Source of the DNA: Anaerolineae bacterium | GTDB lineage: Bacteria; Chloroflexota; Anaerolineae; Anaerolineales; DRMV01 | DNA length: 36,588 nt | Assembly (NCBI GenBank): GCA_011176535.1 | Contig: DUEP01000126.1 | Span: forward strand, 1-36,588 | Direction of reading: 5' to 3' | In this document: positions 30,192-36,588 of the stretch, piece by piece | How positions within the stretch are numbered: position 1 is the stretch's first letter | Layout: each line of letters begins with the position of its first letter | Program-made: the position numbers and the translations under genes | The notes under the pieces: generated by a model | The model's database searches: none | What the model saw: only the letters and a program-made list of their open reading frames with translations | Told to the model about the DNA's origin: nothing

Positions 30192-32708
30192 ATGCTGGAT
30201 ATCCGCGGCAAGTTTTACCTCGGCCGGTGTTACGATTTGGCCCAGGGGCAGGTGTTGCCCGACCTCGTGCTCTACGACCCCGATGACCTGACCACCCACG
30301 CCTTTGTGGTCGGCATGACCGGCAGCGGCAAGACTGGCCTGTGCATCGACCTGCTCGAAGAGGCTGCTTTGCAGGGCATCCCGGCCCTGATGCTGGACCC
30401 CAAGGGCGACATCACCAACGCCTTGCTCCACTTCCCCGATCTGCGGCCCGAGGACTTCGCCCCTTGGATCAACCCCGACGAGGCCCGCCGCGAGGGCAAG
30501 ACCGTGGCCCAGATGGCCGGCGAAACCGCCGACCTCTGGCGCAACGGCCTGGCCAAATGGGGCATTGGCCCCGAGCGCTTGCGCGCCCTGCAGCACGCCG
30601 CCCACTTCACCGTCTACACCCCTGGATCCGACGCAGGCATCCCCATCTCCATCCTGGCCTCTCTCAAGGCGCCCGACATGCCCCGGGAGGGCAACCAGGA
30701 ACTGCTGCTAGAGAAAATCAGCGGCACGGTGACCGCCTTGCTCACCCTGGTGGGTTTCGACGAAATCGATCCCGTGCAATCCCGCGAGCACATCCTGCTG
30801 AGCAACATCTTCCAGCACGCCTGGCGTCAGGGACGCGACCTCACCCTGGCCGACCTCATCCTGCAGACCCAAAGCCCGCCCTTCGAGAAACTGGGCGTCT
30901 TCGACATCGAGACCTTCTTCCCTGCCAAGGACCGCGCTGCCCTGGCCATGCGGCTGAACAACATCCTGGCCGCCCCCACCTTCCAGACCTGGATCCAGGG
31001 CGTCCCCCTGGACATCCAGCGCCTGCTCTACGCCCCCGACGGAAAGCCGCGCCACAGCGTGTTCTACCTGGCCCACCTCAGCGACCAGGAGCGCATGTTC
31101 TTCGTCACCCTGTTCTTCTCGGCTGTGGAAGCCTGGATGCGCACCCAGCCCGGCTCCGACGCCCTGCGCGCCCTGGTGTACTTCGACGAAATCTACGGCT
31201 ACCTGCCGCCCACGGCCAACCCGCCCTCCAAGCAGCCCATGCTGCGGATGCTCAAGCAGGCCCGCGCTTTCGGGCTGGGGCTGGTGCTGGCCACCCAAAA
31301 CCCGGTGGATGTGGACTACAAGGCCCTCTCCAACATGGGCACCTGGTTCATCGGCCGTTTGCAGACCGACCGCGACAAACAGCGCCTGCTCGACGGTCTG
31401 CAGGGTGCCTCGCCCGGCGTGGATCGCGGCACCTACGACCGGCTGATTTCCAGCCTGCGCAAGCGGGTCTTTCTGCTGCACAATGTGCACGAAGCCGAAC
31501 CGGTGGTCTTCCACACCCGCTGGGCAATGAACTACCTGCCCGGACCGCTGACCCGCGCCCAGATTCCAGCGTTGAACCGGATGGTCGGTGCCGAGGCCCC
31601 GGGGGCGGCCCCGGACGGGACCCCGGGGGCCGTCGCCGCGCCCGCGGGGTCCGGTGCCGTCCCCCAGGGTCCGGCCCGGGAGGAACCCGTCGGGAGCGGT
31701 GAACCTTCCGAGGATTGGGGCCTGACCACCAAGCCGGCGGTGCCGTCCGGGGTGGCCGAGTTCTTCCTCCCCCAAACCCTCACCCTCTCCGAGGCGCTGG
31801 AGAAACACGGGGTGCGCCTTTCCCCCGAGGCCGAATCCCTGGGCGTGCGCTATCGGCCGATCCTGTTGGCCCAGGCCGAGGTGCGTTTCGTGCGGGCCAA
31901 GTATGGCTTGAACACGGTGCTCACCCGCACGGCGTTGGTGCAGGAGGTGGACCGGAGGGGCATAGTGCGCTGGGAGGACTGGGAGGCCGAGCCGGTGGAC
32001 GAGCGCACGCTGGAACGAGGGCCGTTGCCGCAGGCCCGCTTTGTTCCCCTGGAAGCGCCCTTGACCGATGGCAAGGCCCTCAAGGCGCTGCGTCGCGACT
32101 TCGCCGAATGGGTCTATCGGGAGACGGTGGTCACCGTGCGGGCCAACCCCAAGTTGAAGGTGTACGCCGGGCTAGAGACATCGCGGGCGGCGTTCCTGCG
32201 GCGGTGCAGCGAGGCGGCCCGTGAGAAGATGGAGAAGGAGTTGGACAAGGTGCGGGCCCGGTACGAGCGCAAGTTGCGCACCCTGCGCGGGCGGCTGGCC
32301 CGCGAGGAGCAGGAGCTGGCCCAGGACCAGGCGGAATACGAGCAGCGCAAGATGGAAGAGTTGGGCACCCACGCGGAGAACATCTTCGGCCTGTTCATCG
32401 GCCGGCGGCGTCGGCTGAGCACCTCGCTCACCAAGCGCCGCCTGACCGAGCGGGCCAAGGTTGATGTGGAGGAGTCGCTCCAGGCCATCGAGCAATACAA
32501 GCGCGAGATCGCCGACCTGGAGCGGGAGATGGAAGAGGCGCTGGAAGAGGTCAAAGCTCGCTGGGCCGAGATCGTGGAGGTCGAGGAGGAGATCCCGGTC
32601 ACGCCCTACAAGAAGGATGTGCAGGTCAGCCTGTTTGGCGTGGCCTGGCTGCCGTGCTATGTGTTGCGCGACGAGGAGCGAATTGTGGAAGCCCCGGCGT
32701 ATGGGTAA
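30192..32708 (+). CDS. HerA/FtsK-type ATPase with C-terminal coiled coil
   Basis: An 838-aa P-loop ATPase of the HerA/VirB4-like group (COG0433 type). Walker A is GMTGSGKT at 41-48; Walker B is LVYFDEIYG with Asp332 and Glu333; a sensor-like ATQNPVD follows. Residues about 465-520 are a Gly/Ala/Pro-rich linker. About 672-800 are charged helices (coiled coil) with a basic GRRRRLSTSLTKRRLTER patch. HerA-type hexamers translocate double-stranded DNA. ATG 30192 is chosen for its AGGAGG six bases upstream. Its stop overlaps the methyltransferase start. Similar ATPases also occur as stand-alone genes in many bacteria, so linkage to restriction is a hypothesis. Confidence 0.85.
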   Translation: MLDIRGKFYLGRCYDLAQGQVLPDLVLYDPDDLTTHAFVVGMTGSGKTGLCIDLLEEAALQGIPALMLDPKGDITNALLHFPDLRPEDFAPWINPDEARREGKTVAQMAGETADLWRNGLAKWGIGPERLRALQHAAHFTVYTPGSDAGIPISILASLKAPDMPREGNQELLLEKISGTVTALLTLVGFDEIDPVQSREHILLSNIFQHAWRQGRDLTLADLILQTQSPPFEKLGVFDIETFFPAKDRAALAMRLNNILAAPTFQTWIQGVPLDIQRLLYAPDGKPRHSVFYLAHLSDQERMFFVTLFFSAVEAWMRTQPGSDALRALVYFDEIYGYLPPTANPPSKQPMLRMLKQARAFGLGLVLATQNPVDVDYKALSNMGTWFIGRLQTDRDKQRLLDGLQGASPGVDRGTYDRLISSLRKRVFLLHNVHEAEPVVFHTRWAMNYLPGPLTRAQIPALNRMVGAEAPGAAPDGTPGAVAAPAGSGAVPQGPAREEPVGSGEPSEDWGLTTKPAVPSGVAEFFLPQTLTLSEALEKHGVRLSPEAESLGVRYRPILLAQAEVRFVRAKYGLNTVLTRTALVQEVDRRGIVRWEDWEAEPVDERTLERGPLPQARFVPLEAPLTDGKALKALRRDFAEWVYRETVVTVRANPKLKVYAGLETSRAAFLRRCSEAAREKMEKELDKVRARYERKLRTLRGRLAREEQELAQDQAEYEQRKMEELGTHAENIFGLFIGRRRRLSTSLTKRRLTERAKVDVEESLQAIEQYKREIADLEREMEEALEEVKARWAEIVEVEEEIPVTPYKKDVQVSLFGVAWLPCYVLRDEERIVEAPAYG

Positions 32709-34059
32709 AAGGACGATGCAACTGCCCTTAGGCTTGCCCGAAGAAGAGACCCGCTTGCGCCCCGAGGTGGCGGCGTTGCCCACCCGCGCCGAGCGGTTGG
32801 CCCGGCTGCTCCAGGGCGACCTGGACTTCCACGGCCGGCAGGACGCCAGCCCTTTGCACGCTTTACATCCTTTCCCGGCCAAGTATCCTCCCCAGTTACC
32901 GCGGCTGTTCATCCAGCATCTCACCCAACCCGGCGAGGTCGTGCTGGACCCCATGATGGGCTCTGGAACCACGGTGCTGGAAGCCCGGCGTTTGGGGCGG
33001 CGGGCCGTGGGCACGGATATTGACCCGCTGGCGTTGCACCTGGTCGCGGCCAAGGTGGCGCCGCCGTCGCCGCTGGCTTTCGAGGAAGGCTTTGCGCGCG
33101 TGTTGCGCCGGGCGGAGGCGCATCTCGGCGCGGCCGGCCGGCTGGCGGAGGAATACGCGCGCCGCTTCGATGACGCGACGCAACGGTTTCTGGACTACTG
33201 GTTCTTGCCGGATACGCAACGCGAGTTGCTGGCGTTGAGCATGGCCATCGCGCAGGAGGCGCCGGCGTTACGGCTTTTCCTGCAAATCGTCTTTTCGAGT
33301 CTCATCATTGCCAAATCGGGCAGCGTGGCCCAGGCCCGCGACCTTTCGCACACTCGGCCTCACAGGGTGCGCAAGCCCGTCAAACCGGCGCTGGAGGTTT
33401 TTCGGGTCAAGGCCCGCCGGGCGCTGCGCATGTTGACCGAACATGCGGGCTTTCCCCCCACGGCCCCGCCGGCGCTGCTGGCCGAGGCCGACGCGCAGCA
33501 TCTGCCGTTGCCCACGGACAGCGTGGCGCTCATTGTCACCTCGCCGCCCTATGCGGCCAACGCCATTGACTACATGCGGGCACACAAGTTCACTCTGGTG
33601 TGGTGGGGCTATTCGGTGAGGCAACTGAGCGCCTTAAGACGGGAGTACATCGGCGGAGAAGCCCTTCAGGGGGTGTGCTTGGAGCCGCTGCCGGGGCCGG
33701 CCGAGCGGGCCGTCGAGCAAATCGCAGCGGTGGACCCTAAGAAAGGCCGCGTGCTGCACCGTTACTTTTCTGAGATGCGGCGGGTGTTGTGGGCCATGCG
33801 TCGGGTGCTGGTGCCCGGTGGCGCGGCCGTGTTGGTGGTAGGGGAGAGTACGATGCGGGGCCAGCCGGCACAGGTGCCGCAGAGCCTGGGGGCAATCGGC
33901 GAGCAGGTGGGGTTGGCCCTGGTGAGCATCGGGGAGCGCCGCCTGGATCGGGACCGGCGCATGATGCCGGCGCGCCGGGGCCGGGCCGCCACGGCCATCG
34001 AGCAGCGGATGCATGTGGAGTATGTGCTGGGATTTGTCAAGCCAGGAGGAAAGCCGTGA
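32701..34059 (+). CDS. DNA methyltransferase, TSPPY type (probable cytosine-N4)
   Basis: A 452-aa amino-DNA methyltransferase. The order is HPFPAKYPPQLPRLFI (motif X-like, from His56), then DPMMGSGTT at 83-91 (SAM-binding motif I), a long middle region (about 110-260, likely target recognition), then TSPPY at 280-284 (catalytic motif IV). The companion nuclease is predicted to read a CCGG-core site with no adenine, so cytosine-N4 is the likely target; TSPPY fits this. ATG 32701 overlaps the ATPase stop by 8 nt; ATG 32716 is an equally possible start. It overlaps the endonuclease gene by 4 nt. It should protect host DNA from the nuclease. Confidence 0.9.
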   Translation: MGKRTMQLPLGLPEEETRLRPEVAALPTRAERLARLLQGDLDFHGRQDASPLHALHPFPAKYPPQLPRLFIQHLTQPGEVVLDPMMGSGTTVLEARRLGRRAVGTDIDPLALHLVAAKVAPPSPLAFEEGFARVLRRAEAHLGAAGRLAEEYARRFDDATQRFLDYWFLPDTQRELLALSMAIAQEAPALRLFLQIVFSSLIIAKSGSVAQARDLSHTRPHRVRKPVKPALEVFRVKARRALRMLTEHAGFPPTAPPALLAEADAQHLPLPTDSVALIVTSPPYAANAIDYMRAHKFTLVWWGYSVRQLSALRREYIGGEALQGVCLEPLPGPAERAVEQIAAVDPKKGRVLHRYFSEMRRVLWAMRRVLVPGGAAVLVVGESTMRGQPAQVPQSLGAIGEQVGLALVSIGERRLDRDRRMMPARRGRAATAIEQRMHVEYVLGFVKPGGKP

Positions 34060-34910
34060 GCGCGGTGTGGGCGACCTTGCGCCGGGCCTATCATCGCCAA
34101 CTTTGCCAGCAGGTGTTGGCTTTGGATAGCCGCGGTGTGCCCAACAATGCAGATCGCCATAGCCGGGCCAGCCGCGCCATCGCCCAAAATCTGTGGCAGA
34201 TCGTCTGCGCTAAGGTGAGTGTTACGCCTCCTACCCGGCAAGTGCCGGGGCAAACGGTAGGGCGGGCCTTCGAGACGGCCACCAGGACCTATCTGGAGCA
34301 GGCCTTTGGCCGTTTGCAGCACCTGCGTCCCGGTCGCTGGCATTTCACGGTCTCTGGGGAAAGCCACCAGTTCGCTCAATATCGGCATCTCGTCGATCTC
34401 AAAAGCATTTTGCAGGCCCATCGCCAGTTGCACGCTGCTTTGGGGGATTACCTTATTCACCCCGACATCATCGTGGCCCGTTATCCTGTAACCGATGAGG
34501 AAATCAATCGGGAGGAGAGGTTGCTGGGGGAAGAGGAAATCGCTACGCTGACCCCCTTGCGGGCGGCCAATAACAAGGCGTTGTTGCTGCACGCCAGCGT
34601 TTCGTGTAAGTGGACGATGCGCAGTGACCGGGCGCAGAATGTGCGCACGGAGGCGTTGAACCTGATCCGTAACCGCAAGGGCCACACGCCGCATGTGGTC
34701 GTGGTCACGGCAGAGCCGCTTCCTGGACGGCTGGCCTCGTTGGCGTTGGGCACCGGAGACCTGGACTGCGTTTACCATGTGGCCTTGCCCGAATTGCGCC
34801 GGGCGGTGGCCGCGCTGGGTGAGGAGAGCGCCCGGGAACTGTTGGAGACCATGATCCTTGGCCAGCGGCTGCGCGACATCAGCGACCTGCCCCTGGATCT
34901 GGCGGCGTGA
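34056..34910 (+). CDS. NgoMIV-family type II restriction endonuclease
   Basis: A 284-aa nuclease starting at GTG 34056 (GTGA overlap with the methyltransferase stop, AGGAGG seven bases upstream). NgoMIV-type residues are recognisable: Glu73 (GRAFE), Asp137 (HPDIIVAR), Ser183 and Lys185 (SCKW), and Glu199 fourteen residues further (RTEALNL). The RSDR motif at 189-192, four residues after the lysine, matches the arginine-aspartate-arginine set that reads CCGG in NgoMIV, Cfr10I and Bse634I. NgoMIV cuts GCCGGC as a tetramer; the same or a related site is predicted here. All catalytic residues are intact, so it is probably active. Confidence 0.93.
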   Translation: MSAVWATLRRAYHRQLCQQVLALDSRGVPNNADRHSRASRAIAQNLWQIVCAKVSVTPPTRQVPGQTVGRAFETATRTYLEQAFGRLQHLRPGRWHFTVSGESHQFAQYRHLVDLKSILQAHRQLHAALGDYLIHPDIIVARYPVTDEEINREERLLGEEEIATLTPLRAANNKALLLHASVSCKWTMRSDRAQNVRTEALNLIRNRKGHTPHVVVVTAEPLPGRLASLALGTGDLDCVYHVALPELRRAVAALGEESARELLETMILGQRLRDISDLPLDLAA

Positions 34911-34924
34911 AGGGAGGCGGAACG

Positions 34925-36289
34925 GTGCGACGGCGTGACCTGGTGCTGTTGGCCCTGGCCGGCTTGGCTCTTCTGGTGAGCCTGGGCTTCTTTCTGGGCG
35001 CGCCGCGGTTGGAAGCGGTGGCTCCGGCCAAAGGGGAGGAGGTGGCCGTGGGCTGGGTTGAGGTGCGGCTCACCTTCTCCTGCCCGGTGCGCCTGAAGGA
35101 TGTGGAGGCCCGCGTGGCTTTTGACCCCGCCGTGCCGGGCACCTGGCGCCTTGAAGGGGAAGGGCGGGTGGCCGTGTTCACCCCGGAAGCGCCCTGGCCT
35201 CCGGGAACCGAGGTGCACGCCACGCTGCGCAGCGGGGTGCGGGCCGCCGGATGGCTGCCCTGGCCGGCCCTGGGCGGACGTGTCTGGCGCTTTGCCGTGG
35301 CCCCGGTGCTCTTGGCCTACCTTTCCCCCGCGAACGGCCCCGCCGACCTCTACGCCTTCGACCCCCGGCAGGGTTCGGTTTCGCGGTTGACCAACCTCAA
35401 CGGGGTGTTGGCCTACGCCGTAGGCCCTCGAGGGCGCTGGATTTACCTCAGCGTGCGTAACACCCGTTTCGGCGCTGACCTGTACGCGTTGGACCGCCTC
35501 TCCCCCGAGAAGGAGCCGGTTTTGCTGCTGGCCTGCCTGGCCGATGTGTGCACCGCCCCGCAGCCCGCGCCCGATGGCCGGACGCTGGCTTTTCAGCGCA
35601 GCGACGCCTCGGGTCAGCATTTGCGCATCTGGCTGTTGGATGTGGCCACCGGTGAGGCGAGGCCGGTTTCGCCTGAGAACCACTACGCGCAAGACCCCCG
35701 CTGGAGTAAAGACGGCAAACTGGCCTACTATGACGCCACCCGGCAGGGCTATGTGGTGTTGAACGCTTCTCGGGAAGAAGAGGCCTTTTTCCCCAGCGAC
35801 ACGCACGCCGGTTACACCTGGACGGCGGATGGACAGGCCCTTTTGGTGGTGCGGTTACAGCCGCTGCCTCAGGTCAAGGGAACTCATGGGGAGCCCTTAG
35901 TGACGGCCCATCTCTGGCGCTTGAGCCTCACCGCCGGAGTGCCGTTGGATTTGAGCCGCCCGGCCGAGGTGGAGGATGCCGCGCCTGCCGCCGACCCCAC
36001 GGGACGCTGGATCGCCTTTGCCCGGCGGTACATGGACCCCGATCGCTGGACCCTGGGCCGGCAGGCGTGGCTGATGACCCCCGTGGGCGGTTCGCCTCAC
36101 CCGTTGACCCAAAGCCCCAATTTTCAGCACCAGGCGTTTGCCTGGTCACCCGATGGGAAACGACTGGCTTTCGTGCGTACGGATCAGGGGGATTTGGGGC
36201 TGCCGCCGGAGGTGTGGGTGTATGACCTGGTAGAAAACACCCTGGCCCGCGTGGCCGTCCATGCTTATGCCCCCTGGTGGCTTCCTTAG
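34925..36289 (+). CDS. Membrane-anchored TolB-like beta-propeller protein
   Basis: A 454-aa protein with an N-terminal membrane anchor (about 6-28), a Big_5/SbsA-like Ig domain (about 30-125; APAKGEEVAVGWVEVRLTFS at its start, VAVFTPEAPWPPGTEVHATL at its end), then WD40/TolB-type repeats (YLSPANGPADLYAFDPRQG, QPAPDGRTLAFQRSD, DPRWSKDGKLAYYD, FAWSPDGKRLAFVRTD). It is likely exported and involved in protein interaction or surface assembly; no enzyme motif is seen. GTG 34925 is preferred to GTG 34907 because GGGAGG lies seven bases upstream. It begins 14 nt after the endonuclease gene and may share its transcript, though the function looks unrelated. Confidence 0.85.
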   Translation: MRRRDLVLLALAGLALLVSLGFFLGAPRLEAVAPAKGEEVAVGWVEVRLTFSCPVRLKDVEARVAFDPAVPGTWRLEGEGRVAVFTPEAPWPPGTEVHATLRSGVRAAGWLPWPALGGRVWRFAVAPVLLAYLSPANGPADLYAFDPRQGSVSRLTNLNGVLAYAVGPRGRWIYLSVRNTRFGADLYALDRLSPEKEPVLLLACLADVCTAPQPAPDGRTLAFQRSDASGQHLRIWLLDVATGEARPVSPENHYAQDPRWSKDGKLAYYDATRQGYVVLNASREEEAFFPSDTHAGYTWTADGQALLVVRLQPLPQVKGTHGEPLVTAHLWRLSLTAGVPLDLSRPAEVEDAAPAADPTGRWIAFARRYMDPDRWTLGRQAWLMTPVGGSPHPLTQSPNFQHQAFAWSPDGKRLAFVRTDQGDLGLPPEVWVYDLVENTLARVAVHAYAPWWLP

Positions 36290-36413
36290 GCCCGGTGATC
36301 TTGCCTGCCCGTTCCTTGTTTCTCTGCTGGCTGCTGCCGGCCCAGGCGCAGCACCGTGCCCGCCCTCGCCGGCGTCCCTGGTCTGTGCAGGTGCGCCGTG
36401 GGTCCCCGTGGAT

Positions 36414-36419
36414 TATAAT
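36414..36419 (+). promoter_or_regulatory. -10 box (TATAAT) for the terminal lipoprotein gene
   Basis: Perfect TATAAT 31 nt before ATG 36451, with GAGGAGGGG between. The gap 36290-36413 holds no gene I can support. Confidence 0.6.
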
Positions 36420-36450
36420 AAACCCAAAAAGTGTGGCTGAGGAGGGGCTT

Positions 36451-36588
36451 ATGCGCCGGATTATCCTTACCGTGGTCATGGGCCTGTTATGGGCCGTGGG
36501 CCTGATGGGTTGCCGGGGCCGCCTGCCCCAGGCCGCGCCCGCAACCCCCACCCAACCCACCTCCACCTTCACCCCTACGCCCACATCC
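36451..36588 (+). CDS. Lipoprotein, N-terminal part (cut by window end)
   Basis: The first 46 codons of a gene running off the window. A basic start (MRRII), hydrophobic core and lipobox LMGC (Cys21) are followed by a Thr/Pro-rich spacer (ATPTQPTSTFTPTPTS). GAGGAGGGG and a TATAAT lie upstream. The functional domain is outside the window. Confidence 0.8.
   Translation, partial: MRRIILTVVMGLLWAVGLMGCRGRLPQAAPATPTQPTSTFTPTPTS

Noticed and set aside
36290-36413. Possible signal-recognition-particle RNA on the minus strand (CCTGGGCCGGC then AGCAGCC)
   Set aside because: The GGAA tetraloop and the asymmetric loop with AGGTCCGGAAGG are absent; only AGCAGCC matches, so chance is more likely.
1-36588. 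Search by eye for tRNA, CRISPR repeats, transposases, integrases or attachment sites
   Set aside because: No T-arm GTTCRANYC in a tRNA context, no regularly spaced repeats other than the TGTGGAAAA trio, and no mobile-element protein motifs were seen.

Overview
The window is a dense, GC-rich bacterial chromosome segment. It has no rRNA, tRNA, CRISPR array or insertion sequence that I can recognise. Four traits together suggest a member of the Chloroflexota, most likely class Anaerolineae: lipoproteins with Thr/Pro-rich spacers behind the lipid anchor, a small MerR-type HTH protein with a helical C-terminal domain, a short-form alpha-glucan phosphorylase, and -10-centred promoters with some leaderless genes. 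This is inference from style and gene content; no phylogenetic marker is present.

Layout. (1) 1-1627: plus-strand HTH regulator, a 41-aa membrane peptide and a polytopic membrane protein. (2) 1698-5179: minus-strand genes for enoyl-CoA hydratase, a LysM protein, and a run of response regulator, inositol-monophosphatase-like enzyme and two small membrane proteins. (3) 5274-11798: plus-strand SLC13/RCK transporter, tRNA-guanine transglycosylase, undecaprenyl-diphosphatase, a solute-binding-like lipoprotein and oligoendopeptidase F. (4) 11857-16686: minus-strand run of dCTP deaminase, Tat-exported L,D-transpeptidase and a thiol-redox group (CcdA, TlpA-like thioredoxin, a cysteine-less glutaredoxin domain fused to DUF2085, PgeF). 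(5) 16765-25180: minus-strand P-type Ca2+-ATPase-like pump, alpha-glucan phosphorylase, two tandem UPF0316 paralogues, M23 endopeptidase lipoprotein and acyltransferase. (6) 25340-30005: PpiC-like foldase lipoprotein, a Thr/Pro-linker surface protein, a DUF92 protein, a PH-like membrane protein and a phospholipase-D-like protein. (7) 30192-36289: a plus-strand run of HerA-like ATPase, DNA methyltransferase, NgoMIV-family restriction endonuclease and a TolB-like propeller protein, followed by the start of another lipoprotein.

The most notable region is 30192-34910. A HerA/FtsK-type ATPase with a C-terminal coiled coil is followed, with overlapping stop and start codons, by a TSPPY-type methyltransferase and a restriction endonuclease. 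The endonuclease keeps the NgoMIV catalytic and CCGG-reading residues. The methyltransferase and nuclease form a convincing type II restriction-modification system. Whether the ATPase belongs to it or is a resident housekeeping gene is open.

Other noteworthy structure: three phased TGTGGAAAA repeats that match the DnaA-box consensus (27943-27994); a very compact divergent pair of apparently leaderless genes (28860-28898); and the glutaredoxin-like domain that has lost its CxxC and is fused to DUF2085.
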